The notes under the pieces: generated by a model
Seen by the model: the letters and a program-made list of their open reading frames with translations, nothing else
The model's database searches: none
What the model was told of the DNA's origin: nothing
Origin: Tautonia plasticadhaerens
Lineage (GTDB): Bacteria; Planctomycetota; Planctomycetia; Isosphaerales; Isosphaeraceae
DNA length: 64,000 nt
Assembly (NCBI RefSeq): GCF_007752535.1
Contig: NZ_CP036426.1
Location: 6,944,001 to 7,008,000 of the forward strand
Reading direction: 5' to 3'
Translations under genes and position numbers: made by a program
Shown: piece by piece, positions 1 through 7,624 of the stretch
Layout: each line of letters opens with the position of its first letter
How positions within the stretch are numbered: position 1 is the first letter of the stretch

Positions 1-715
1 CGGCCGGGGGGTCGTCGGCCGGATCCTGGAGTCGGGCCTTCGGCCCGGGGGCCCCGACGGGGACGTCGGCATCGGCGGTGGCGCTGCCGAGGTCGGGCGA
101 CCCGATCGAGGGCAAGTCGCCGGCCAGGTCGCCGAGGGGGTCGTCGAGCAGGTCCGGGAGGTCGCCCGCGGAGATCGGCGGCGGGGAATCGGTAGGTCCC
201 CCGGGGTGGGCGAGGCCGGGGTCGGGGTCCCCCGAGGCGATCATCGGGGGATCGTCGCCGGGGGAGTCGAGGGCGTCGTGGGGCGGGGCCGTGGGGGGTG
301 GCGTCGGGGAATCGGCCAGCGCGGGGGGGCCGCCTCTCGGGCCGACCGGGGGCAGGCCGGGGAGGTCGTCGACGCCCGGGGGCGGCGGTGAATCCCCGGC
401 CGGGGAGGCGATCCTCGGCGGGGCATCCCCCGGCTCGGCCCCCGACTGAGCCCCGACGGCCGGTGCCCGGGTGTTGGGGATCGCCAGGCGGGGAGGGGCG
501 TTGCCCGAGGGGCCCCCCGCGAGGCTCGGCGGGGGGACGGCCTCCCCGGGACCGGACCCGGCGGCGCCCGACCCGGACCGGGATTCGCCCCCCGAGACCC
601 GGGGGGGCTCGGCCGAGGACGACGGCGGACCCTGGGCGGCCTGGCCGGACACCCAGTGGGCGCCGAGGGCCAGTCCGAGGGAGATCACCGCACAGATCGA
701 CATCCGCAGGGACAT
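1..715 (-). CDS. Pro/Asp/Gly-rich exported protein (3' part outside window)
   Basis: A minus-strand frame is open from an ATG at 715 to the window edge, about 238 codons with no stop. The first 25 or so residues form a signal peptide (short MSLRMS start, hydrophobic ICAVISLGLALGAHW core, small residues before QAAQ). The rest is low-complexity sequence rich in Pro, Asp, Gly, Ser and Ala, with recurring PPP, SPGDD and DLPDLLDD-like stretches and no domain I recognise. A purine-rich ribosome site (AAGGATGGGGAG at about 722-733, minus sense) precedes the ATG. Plus-strand frames over the same DNA have neither signal peptide nor ribosome site. I infer an exported or periplasmic protein of unknown function; any folded domain would lie beyond the left edge. 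Confidence 0.6.
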   Translation of the reverse strand, partial: MSLRMSICAVISLGLALGAHWVSGQAAQGPPSSSAEPPRVSGGESRSGSGAAGSGPGEAVPPPSLAGGPSGNAPPRLAIPNTRAPAVGAQSGAEPGDAPPRIASPAGDSPPPPGVDDLPGLPPVGPRGGPPALADSPTPPPTAPPHDALDSPGDDPPMIASGDPDPGLAHPGGPTDSPPPISAGDLPDLLDDPLGDLAGDLPSIGSPDLGSATADADVPVGAPGPKARLQDPADDPPA

Positions 716-1296
716 GCCCGCGCTCCCCATCCTTGGGAAACGACCCCGAACGATTGGGTCGCCGCTCGGCGAGCGGCTCGGCCGCCGGGCCATATGGATC
801 CGCCTCCCATCCCTGGGAGTGGGGCCCGGTCGATCGGCCGCCTCCCTCGTCCGCGCCCCGGGAGATCCGATCCGGATCCCGGCATCAACTCGACTCGATT
901 CATCTCGTTTCGACTCGAATCGATCGGCGGCGGACGAGGGGCCGGCCCGGGACCGGGCGGGTTCGGGCTCCCGACCTAGGCTCGGCGGGCCCGACCGTCG
1001 GGACCCGCCGATGCGGCGCGAGTCGCCCCGCGGGAGGTTAGATAGCAGAAGTCGGCGGAAGGCGGAACCCCAGTCCCGGGATCGGGGCGGGTGGCCGGGG
1101 ATCAGGAGGGGGGACGACGAGCGGCCCTCCCCGCCGTCGGCCTCGATCGCGGCCCGGCCGACGATCTCCCCGGGCCGCCCGTCCCCTCCCCTCGGACGCG
1201 GGGGCCACCCCCGCCCGCGTCAGAAACCCCCCGCGTCGCCAGGAGATTGGTGCGGTTGGCGGGCCGGGATGCGGGGACGGGGGCCGGGGTGTGAAT

Positions 1297-1320
1297 TCCT
1301 AAATTCGATCATTCTTAGGA
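1297..1320. promoter_or_regulatory. AT-rich dyad upstream of the Gly/Tyr-rich gene
   Basis: The gene-free stretch 716-1526 holds little except one AT-rich patch at about 1291-1321. In it TCCTAA (1297-1302) and TTAGGA (1315-1320) form an inverted repeat with a 12-base spacer, about 207 bases before the next start codon. It could be an operator or part of a promoter. No clear -35/-10 pair is visible. Confidence 0.22.
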
Positions 1321-1526
1321 GTTGCGCCGCGACGCCCCCGCTCGCCCGTCGGCCGGCGGCACGGCCGGTGCGATTTGTCCACCGCCGGCCCGGCAGGCCC
1401 GGGAGCCGGCCGATCCAGGGAGGGATCGGAGCGCCGGAGGGGTCGGCGGGGCGTCCGGGGACGGGCGCCGGGCCGGCCGGACACGGATCAACAGTTGATC
1501 GGACCACGAACAGAGAGGATCCTCGG

Positions 1527-1991
1527 ATGTTCATCAAGATGAAGGCCTTGACCCTGCTCGGCGCCCTGACGGCCGGCGGGCTCGTCATGCTCGGCGATCC
1601 GACCCCGGCGGCAGCGCAGTACGGGCCGGGATACGGGTTCGGGGGCGGGCCCGGCATCTCCCCGGTGGGGAGCTTCGGCAGCATCAACCTGAACCTCGGC
1701 TTCGGCCGGTCGTCGGGCTACGGCGGCGGCTGCAAGCACGGGTGCCGGACCCCCTGCGGGCACGTGCCCCGGCCGGCCTGCCCCACCCCCTACCCGACCG
1801 GCCCCGCCTTCGGGGGCTATCCCGGCTACGGGTACGGCGGCGGGACGTACTATCAGGAGTTCCGGTCGGGCTACAACGCCCCCGGATTCGGCCCGGGCTA
1901 CGGCTACGGCCGGGGACACGGGAGGGGCCGGGGCTACGGCTACGGCGGCTATCCCGGCTACGGCGGCTATCCCGGTGGCATCTGCCGCTGA
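1527..1991 (+). CDS. Gly/Tyr-rich small exported protein
   Basis: The protein has 154 residues. It starts MFIKMKALTLLGALTAGG with a hydrophobic segment and an AAAQ cleavage site near residue 31-32, so it is exported. The mature part is made of Gly, Tyr and Pro: GYGFGGG, GPGYGYGRGHGRGRGYGYGGY and similar tracts, with a small Cys/His cluster (CKHGCRTPCGH) near residues 70-82 that might bind metal or form disulfides. The ATG at 1527 is chosen because AGAGAGGA lies just upstream and the signal peptide begins there; a longer frame upstream is Pro/Arg shadow sequence. No enzyme family is recognised. Small glycine-rich exported proteins of this kind are common in Planctomycetes and may be envelope components, which is inference. 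Confidence 0.75.
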   Translation: MFIKMKALTLLGALTAGGLVMLGDPTPAAAQYGPGYGFGGGPGISPVGSFGSINLNLGFGRSSGYGGGCKHGCRTPCGHVPRPACPTPYPTGPAFGGYPGYGYGGGTYYQEFRSGYNAPGFGPGYGYGRGHGRGRGYGYGGYPGYGGYPGGICR

Positions 1992-2058
1992 GGCGATCCG
2001 GAGGTGACGTGATCGGCGCCGGGGGCTTCGGCCAATGCCGGGGCACCCGGTACGGGAT

Positions 2059-2093
2059 GGGGCGGGTCGGGGCATGGACCCCCGTCCCGCCCC
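2059..2093. terminator. GC hairpin between convergent genes
   Basis: Arms 2059-2072 and 2080-2093 pair over 13 base pairs with one mismatch (GGGGCGGG against CCCGCCCC, then CGGGG against CCCCG) around a 7-base loop. The hairpin sits between the 3' ends of a plus-strand gene (ending 1991) and a minus-strand gene (ending 2171), as expected of a two-way terminator. There is no T-run. Confidence 0.5.
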
Positions 2094-2170
2094 GTCAGCA
2101 CGTCGGTCGACGGTGCGGGCGATCGGGCTTGGGAGCGATGGATGCAGTCCCCGGCGGTCGCCGGAGGAGT

Positions 2171-3112
2171 TCAGGGATGATCCGATTCGTCCCCCGACTG
2201 GGGATGGGAATAGCGTCGGACTTCCGGGTGCATGGTGTAGAGCACCGGGCCGTCCGGCCCGGGGACGAGGATGCCGCTGGAGCTGTTATCCTCGACGATC
2301 GGGTTGCCGGAGAACTTCTCCCAGCGGACGAGGTCGGTGGACCGGGCGACGCAGGTGGTCCAGTCGCGCCAGGGGCGGTGTTCGTTGGCGTGGTAGATGC
2401 CGTAATAGACGCCGTCGCGTTCGACGACCTGGTTCAGGGCCACCGCAGTGCGGTCGTACGGCTCGGGCCCCATCGCGATCACCGGGTCGTCCTGCACGTT
2501 GGTCCAGACGCGGAGATCCGGCGAGGTGGCCAGCCAGACCCCCCGGTCTCCCCGCTCGTAGAGCAGGTGCCAGAGGCCGTCCTTCCGCAGGACCGTCGGG
2601 GTGCCGTAGGGCCCGGGGGGGATCGGGGAGCCGTCGGCCAGCCGGACGTCGAGCGGCCCGCACTCGGCCCAGGAGACGCCGTCGTCGGAGGTCAGCAGGT
2701 GGGCGATGTCCCGCTCGCCCTCGGCGAACATGAGGTATCGGCCGTCGACCTTTAGCACGCACATGTCCTCGACCCACGTCTCGTCGAAGATCGGGTTGCC
2801 CGGGTGCCTCGTCCAGGAGAGGCCGTCCGGGGAGGTGGCGAGCCCGAGCGAGCGGGTCGGCGACCGGTCCTCGTTGTACCCGGTGTAATAAAGCCGGTAC
2901 GAGCCGTCGTCCTCGCGGTGGATCCAGCCCCGCTCCCGGATCTTCGCATCCCAGGCGTCGCCGCCGGACCCGCCGAACAGGGGATTCCGGGGGATCGGCT
3001 CCCACCGGACCAGCCAGTCCGGGAACGCCTCCTGCGCCTGCGATCCCCCGGCGACGACCAGTGAGAGGACCAGGGCCCCGATCACCCGGACGAATGCTCG
3101 ACCCATGCTCAT
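2171..3112 (-). CDS. exported GH43-like five-bladed propeller protein
   Basis: The protein has 313 residues with a signal peptide (MSMGRAFVRVIGALVLSLVVAGGSQAQ, cleaved near residue 27). The mature part has the repeated pattern of five-bladed beta-propeller glycosidases of the GH43/GH130 type: YRLYYTGYN, LGLATSPDGLSWTRHPGNP, VDGRYLMFAEGE, LLTSDDGVSWAE, WHLLYERGD, VWLATSPDLRVW, YYGIYHAN and VARSTDLVRWEKFSGNP. Each blade has an S-x-D-x-x-x-W turn, as in sugar-binding propellers. Whether it hydrolyses a glycan or only binds one cannot be told, because the GH43 acid triad is not obvious. It is a single gene converging on its left neighbour, with a long divergent gap and a tRNA on its right. Confidence 0.8.
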   Translation of the reverse strand: MSMGRAFVRVIGALVLSLVVAGGSQAQEAFPDWLVRWEPIPRNPLFGGSGGDAWDAKIRERGWIHREDDGSYRLYYTGYNEDRSPTRSLGLATSPDGLSWTRHPGNPIFDETWVEDMCVLKVDGRYLMFAEGERDIAHLLTSDDGVSWAECGPLDVRLADGSPIPPGPYGTPTVLRKDGLWHLLYERGDRGVWLATSPDLRVWTNVQDDPVIAMGPEPYDRTAVALNQVVERDGVYYGIYHANEHRPWRDWTTCVARSTDLVRWEKFSGNPIVEDNSSSGILVPGPDGPVLYTMHPEVRRYSHPQSGDESDHP

Positions 3113-3379
3113 CCCCTCCCCTCTCCGGATTCCGCGGGCTCCACCGCCCGAGATCGCCCGACGGCGACCACCCTACTGCCCTCCCCCCGCCCCGGCAAGC
3201 AGTCCCTCCTCGCCCGATCGCCCGCCCTCCCCGGCGTCCCCCCTCCCCGGCCGGTTTGGTCGACCGAAGCGGCCGGATTGGGCCAGAGACCCCTCGAAAG
3301 CGGAGCGGCTCCCTGATATACTCGGTCTCGGTCGGCATGATCCCGACTCGGGCCGTCCGAAGCCCGCGAGTTCGCGATC

Positions 3380-3452
3380 GGGGCGGTAGCTCAATTGGGA
3401 GAGCGCAGCGTTCGCAATGCTGAGGTTGAGGGTTCGATCCCCTTCCGCTCCA
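3380..3452 (+). tRNA. tRNA-Ala (anticodon CGC)
   Basis: The 73-base gene folds as a full cloverleaf. Acceptor GGGGCGG (3380-3386) pairs with CCGCTCC (3445-3451), discriminator A. The D arm is TAGCTCAATTGGGAGAGC. The anticodon stem CAGCG/TGCTG carries the loop TTCGCAA, anticodon CGC, reading GCG alanine codons. The T arm is GAGGG-TTCGATC-CCCTT. CCA is not encoded. Confidence 0.95.
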
Positions 3453-3560
3453 CTAAGCCTTGAAACGATTTAGGGCGAACCTAGTCGTCGGCCACTGGCG
3501 ACTCGAGGTCTGGGCCGGGATCGGTTCTCCCGGGGCGATCACCGCTCCCGGAGAATCGAC

Positions 3561-4690
3561 CTGAAGAAGCACATCGTCACGCTGACCGCCGAGGAGCGTC
3601 AGGGCCCCTCCGAACTCATCGCCGCCGGCAAGGCCGCCGCCCAGGAGTTGGCCCACGCCCGCATCCCGCTCAAGGCCGACGCCGCCTAGGGCGGACCCTC
3701 TTGGCCCGTCGGCCGGATCGCCGAGGCCGTGGAGGTCAGCAACGCCACCCTCGAGCGGGTCCGCCTGTGGTTCGTTGAGTGGGGCCTGGAGGCGGCCCTG
3801 GTCCGCGAGGAGCGGGCCCGCCCCAGCCGGGAGCGGGCCCTGGACGGGCGGGCCGAGGCCAGGCTGATCGCCCTGGCCTGCTCGCAGCCGCCGGACGGCC
3901 GCAAGGCCTGGACGATGCGGCTGCCGGCCGACACGCTCGTCGAACTGGAGTTCGTCCCCTCGATCTCCGACGAGACGGTTCGGCGGTCTTTAAAAGAAGC
4001 GACCTGGAGCCGCACCCCAAGGAGCGATGGTGCATCCCGCCGGGGGCGAATGCCGAGTTCGTGGCGGCGATGGGGGACGTGCTGGACGCCGCGCTTACCA
4101 CCGGCACTCCGATGGGGAGCGGCCTCTGGTCTGCCTCGACGAGGTTCGCAAGCGTCTGATCGGCGAGGTCCTCGAGCCGATCCCGGCCGAGACGAGCTGA
4201 CCCGAGCGGTTCGACTCCGAGTCCGTACGTGACGGGACGGCCATCCTGTCCATGAACAGCGCGCCGCTCCTGGCCTGGCGGGCGGTCCACGTCACCGAGC
4301 GGCGGACCGCCGTGGGCTTCGCCGAGATGGTCCGCCGGCTGGTCAAGGTGGTCCACGGGGAGGCGGAAGAGGTGGTGTCGGTGCTGGACGACCCGGACGC
4401 CCACACGCTGGCCTCGCCGGACGAGGCCTTCCCGCCGGAGCGGGCCCGTCGGATTGCCGAGGAACTGGAGATCCACCACACGCCGAAGCGCGGGAATGGG
4501 CCGAGCCTGGCCGAGGTCGAACTGTCGGTGCTGGCCCGGCAGTGCCTGGACCGGCGGATCGAGTTGGCCGAGGCGCTTCGCCGGGGGGTGGCGGCGTGGG
4601 AGGGGGTCCGCAACGGGCCTGGGGTGGAGGTGGAGTTGCAGTCCACCACGGCGGATGCCTGGATCAAGCGGCACCGACGAGACCCTGCAA
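3561..4690 (+). pseudogene. degenerate IS630-family transposase
   Basis: The sequence reads as an IS630 transposase only when several frames are joined. It starts KKHIVTLTAEER with CTG at 3561 where ATG is expected. It meets an in-frame TAG at 3687, then continues in the same frame through the helix-turn-helix part (VSNATLERVRLWFVEWGLEAA, LIALACSQPPDGRKAWTMRL, ISDETVRR). It shifts frame near 3990 into KRSDLEPHPKERWCIPP, shifts again near 4110 into VCLDEVRKRLIGE, crosses an in-frame TGA at about 4198, then gives the catalytic half (VHVTERRTAVGFAEM, VLDDPDAHTL, IHHTPKRGN, LSVLARQCLDRRI). It ends without its normal C-terminus near TTADAWIK. It cannot be expressed. It lies about 110 bases downstream of tRNA-Ala. 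Confidence 0.88.
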
Positions 4691-4946
4691 CTCAATCGCG
4701 GCGGACGACTCGCCGAGTTGATCAGCCCGGGTTTTGGGCGATCGACTGGGCGTCAGGGATGGGAGTGGTGACGGAGGCAGGCTGAAGCCGCCGAGCGCCA
4801 GCGGGTCGCGGACAGCCCGCCCCGGCGAAGCGGGAGATGCCCGGATCGATCAATCCTCTCGGCACGATCGTTGCGGGAGGAAAATCGAATATGTCACCCC
4901 AATCGCCGGCATCTTGCCGCATGCAAGAATCACGAGGACTTCACCG

Positions 4947-5819
4947 ATGGCAGAAGACCCCCGCGAGAAGCACCCCAAGCCACCACTCCCCGAGCAGAAG
5001 CAGGACGTCCCCGGAATCGAGTCCGAGATGGACCCGAAGCCGGACTACGGCGAGCAGAGCTACACGGGCTCGGGAAAGCTCAAGGGCAAGACGGCGGTCA
5101 TCACCGGCGGCGACAGCGGGATCGGCCGCGCGGTGGCCCTGGCCTTCGCCCGCGAGGGAGCGGACATCCTCATCTCCTATCTCAGCGAGGAGAGCGACGC
5201 AGAGGAGACCGCGCGAGCGGTCGAGGCCGCCGGCCGCACGTGCCTCCGTCTGGCGGGCGACATCGCGGACGAGGCCCACTGCAAGGCGATCATCGACCGG
5301 GCGGTCAGGGAGTTCGGCAAGATCGACATCCTGGTCAACAACGCCGCCTTCCAGATGAGCCGGGACGACATCGCGGAGATCGAGACCGAGGAGTTCGACC
5401 GGACGCTGAAGACGAACCTCTACGCGATGTTCTGGCTGACGAAGGCCGCCGTCCCGCACATGCCCGAGGGCGGCGCGGTGATCAACACCTCGTCGATCCA
5501 GGCCGACAATCCGAGCCCGAACCTGCTGCCCTACGCGATGACGAAGGCGGCGATCCAGAACTTCACCGGCGGCCTGGCGCAGATGCTCGGCAAGAAGGGC
5601 ATCCGCGTGAATTGCGTGGCCCCGGGCCCAATCTGGACGCCGCTGATCCCGGCGACCATGCCCGAGGAGAAGGTCAAGAGCTTCGGGCAGGACACGGCCC
5701 TGGGCCGGGCCGGGCAGCCCGCCGAGCTGGCGCCCGCCTTCGTGCTGCTCGCCTCGGACGACGCCAGCTACATGGCCGGGGCCACGGTGGCCGTGACCGG
5801 CGGCCGCCCCCTCATCTGA
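4947..5819 (+). CDS. SDR oxidoreductase, YghA / glucose-1-dehydrogenase type
   Basis: The 290-residue protein begins with a charged tail (MAEDPREKHPKPPLPEQKQD) followed by a classical short-chain dehydrogenase fold. The cofactor motif is TGGDSGIGR (about residues 52-60), then DILVNNAA, and the catalytic set Ser183, Tyr196, Lys200 (NTSSIQ ... YAMTK). The long N-terminal tail and the pairing with a zinc dehydrogenase resemble the YghA/YdaD general-stress subgroup of NAD(P)-dependent dehydrogenases, cytosolic and of uncertain substrate. The ATG at 4947 has GAGGA upstream; the frame is open further 5' but that sequence is shadow. The next gene starts 15 bases after the stop, so the two are probably cotranscribed. 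Confidence 0.9.
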   Translation: MAEDPREKHPKPPLPEQKQDVPGIESEMDPKPDYGEQSYTGSGKLKGKTAVITGGDSGIGRAVALAFAREGADILISYLSEESDAEETARAVEAAGRTCLRLAGDIADEAHCKAIIDRAVREFGKIDILVNNAAFQMSRDDIAEIETEEFDRTLKTNLYAMFWLTKAAVPHMPEGGAVINTSSIQADNPSPNLLPYAMTKAAIQNFTGGLAQMLGKKGIRVNCVAPGPIWTPLIPATMPEEKVKSFGQDTALGRAGQPAELAPAFVLLASDDASYMAGATVAVTGGRPLI

Positions 5820-5834
5820 CGCAGGAGCTCATCC

Positions 5835-7055
5835 ATGAAGGCCGTCGTGTTCCACGGCATCGGCGACATCCGCCTCGACGACGTCCCCGAGCCGAAGATC
5901 GAGCAGCCCACGGACGCGATCGTACGGCTGACGGCGAGCGCCATCTGCGGCACCGACCTGCACATGGTCCGCGGGACGATGCCGGGCATGGTCCCCGGCA
6001 CGATCCTGGGCCACGAGGGGGTCGGCGTGATCGAGGAGGTCGGCTCCTCGGTCACCGGCTTCGAGGTCGGTGACCGCGTCGTCATCCCGTCCACCATCTG
6101 CTGCGGGCACTGCTCCTATTGCACGAGCGGCTACCACTCGCAATGCGACAACGCCAACCCGAACGGCAAGACGGCCGGGACGGCGTTCTTCGGCGGCCCG
6201 GCCCCCACCGGCCCGTTCAACGGCCTCCAGGCCGAGTTCGCCCGCGTGCCGCTGGCCGATCCGTCGCTGGTCAAGCTGCCCCAGGAGCTGACCGACGACC
6301 AGGCGATCCTGCTCTCCGACATCTTCCCCACGGGGTATTTCGGGGCGGATGTGGCGGAGATCAAGCCGGGCGACACGGTCTGCGTCTTCGGGTGCGGGCC
6401 GGTGGGTCTGTTCACCATCGTCAGCGCGAAGCTGATGGGGGCCGGGCGCATCTTCGCCGTGGATACCCTCCCCGACCGGCTGGAGAAGGCCCGCGAACTG
6501 GGCGCCGAGACCATCGACTTCAACGCCGAGCACCCCGTCGAGAAGATCAAGGACCTGACCGGCGGGATCGGCGTCCTGCGGGCGATCGACGCGGTGGGCG
6601 TGGACGCCTACCGTCCCGAGGGCGGCCCGGCCTACGCCGAGTCGCGGGCGATGAAGGGGCAGTTCAAGGAGGAGCAGAAAGAGGTCCTGCTCGAAGGCTC
6701 CGGCGCGACCTGGGGCGGCCACTGGGTCCCGGGCGACGCCCCGTCGCAGGTGGTGACCTGGGCGGTGCAGGCCCTGGCCAAGGCGGGGACGCTCTCGATC
6801 ATCGGGGTCTATCCCGAGACGATGACGCGGTTCCCGATCGGCAACGCCATGATGAAGAACCTGACGATCCAGATGGGCAACTGCCCGCACCGGAAATACG
6901 TGCCGAAGACGATCGAGGCCGTGGTGGCGGGGAAGGTCGACCCGCTGATGGTGCTGACCGAGGTCGAGCCGATGACCGACGCCATCTCCGCCTACAAGGC
7001 GTTCGATCGGCGGAAGGCGGGCTGGGTCAAGGTCGAACTGAAGCCGGGCCGATGA
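5835..7055 (+). CDS. zinc-dependent alcohol dehydrogenase (formaldehyde dehydrogenase-like)
   Basis: The 406-residue medium-chain dehydrogenase has catalytic zinc ligands Cys38 (AICGTDLH) and His60-Glu61 (GHEG). The structural-zinc cysteines are in the ICCGHCSYCTSGYHSQC stretch. The Rossmann motif is FGCGPVGLF, followed by an acidic residue in FAVDTLPDRL that points to NAD. The insertion between the domains (the YRPEGGPAYAES region) is typical of the glutathione-independent formaldehyde dehydrogenase-like branch, where the substrate is often an aldehyde or a secondary alcohol. CAGGAG lies 8 bases before the ATG. It sits 15 bases downstream of the SDR gene and 40 bases upstream of a small stress-type gene, and I infer one operon for reactive aldehyde or osmotic stress. 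Confidence 0.9.
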   Translation: MKAVVFHGIGDIRLDDVPEPKIEQPTDAIVRLTASAICGTDLHMVRGTMPGMVPGTILGHEGVGVIEEVGSSVTGFEVGDRVVIPSTICCGHCSYCTSGYHSQCDNANPNGKTAGTAFFGGPAPTGPFNGLQAEFARVPLADPSLVKLPQELTDDQAILLSDIFPTGYFGADVAEIKPGDTVCVFGCGPVGLFTIVSAKLMGAGRIFAVDTLPDRLEKARELGAETIDFNAEHPVEKIKDLTGGIGVLRAIDAVGVDAYRPEGGPAYAESRAMKGQFKEEQKEVLLEGSGATWGGHWVPGDAPSQVVTWAVQALAKAGTLSIIGVYPETMTRFPIGNAMMKNLTIQMGNCPHRKYVPKTIEAVVAGKVDPLMVLTEVEPMTDAISAYKAFDRRKAGWVKVELKPGR

Positions 7056-7095
7056 CGGGAGATTCCGGCAGCGTCGCATTCTGGGAGACCACGGC

Positions 7096-7486
7096 ATGCC
7101 ACGCGGCGACAATTCGAAAGACACGGACGCGCAAAAACGCAAGGCCGAGCACATCGCGGAAGGATACGAGGAGCGCGGCGTCCCGGTGGAGGAGGCCGAG
7201 CGTCGGGCCTGGGCGACGGTCAACAAGGAATCCGGCGGCGGGCGGCAACGAGTCGGGGGGCGGACGCGGCACCCCGGACTCGAAGCTCTCCAGCCGGGAG
7301 GGTGGCAAGGAGGGCGGCGCGGCGTCGGCGGTGTGCACGCCCGAGGAGCGATCCGCTTCGGCGAGGAAGGCGGCCGCGACCCGCACGCGGAATGCGGCGG
7401 CCGAGGCCGGGACGTCATGGCGAACCATGCAGCACGAGCATCCACGGTTCGTCGTCTGCCCTGGGAATCCCGACGCCGGCGGCTAG
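7096..7486 (+). pseudogene. small 'plasmid stabilisation'-type protein gene, frameshifted
   Basis: The first 50 codons encode MPRGDNSKDTDAQKRKAEHI, EEAERRAWATVNKESGGG, the conserved start of a small protein family often annotated as plasmid stabilization protein and found beside YghA-type SDRs. After KESGGG (about 7240) the frame turns into Arg/Gly shadow sequence. The expected tail (GNESGGGRGTPDSK, SREGGKEGGAASA, RSASARKAAATRTRNA) lies in another frame and ends at a stop at 7484-7486. One extra base in the CGGCGGGCGGC run explains this. It is either a real frameshift mutation or a sequencing indel in a GC run. The function of the family is not established. Confidence 0.75.
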
Positions 7487-7624
7487 AATAGATCCTTGCA
7501 GCCGGAATCTCCGGTTGCGTCCCGGAAGGCAGTGATCGGACCCGACCTCGCTGGCGACGGACCCTGGACGCGCTGCTCGGGCGACTCCAGCAGTCGGCCG
7601 GGGGCCCGCCCGGCAGGGGGACCG

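Noticed and set aside
1220-1687. Minus-strand frame overlapping the Gly/Tyr-rich gene
   Set aside because: No signal peptide or domain; conflicts with the well-supported plus-strand gene.
4734-4946. In-frame upstream extension of the SDR gene
   Set aside because: The added residues are Arg/Gly/Pro shadow sequence; ATG 4947 has a ribosome site and the known family start.
5829-7445. Minus-strand frame of about 540 codons opposite the zinc dehydrogenase
   Set aside because: Antisense shadow; zinc-binding and Rossmann motifs are on the plus strand.
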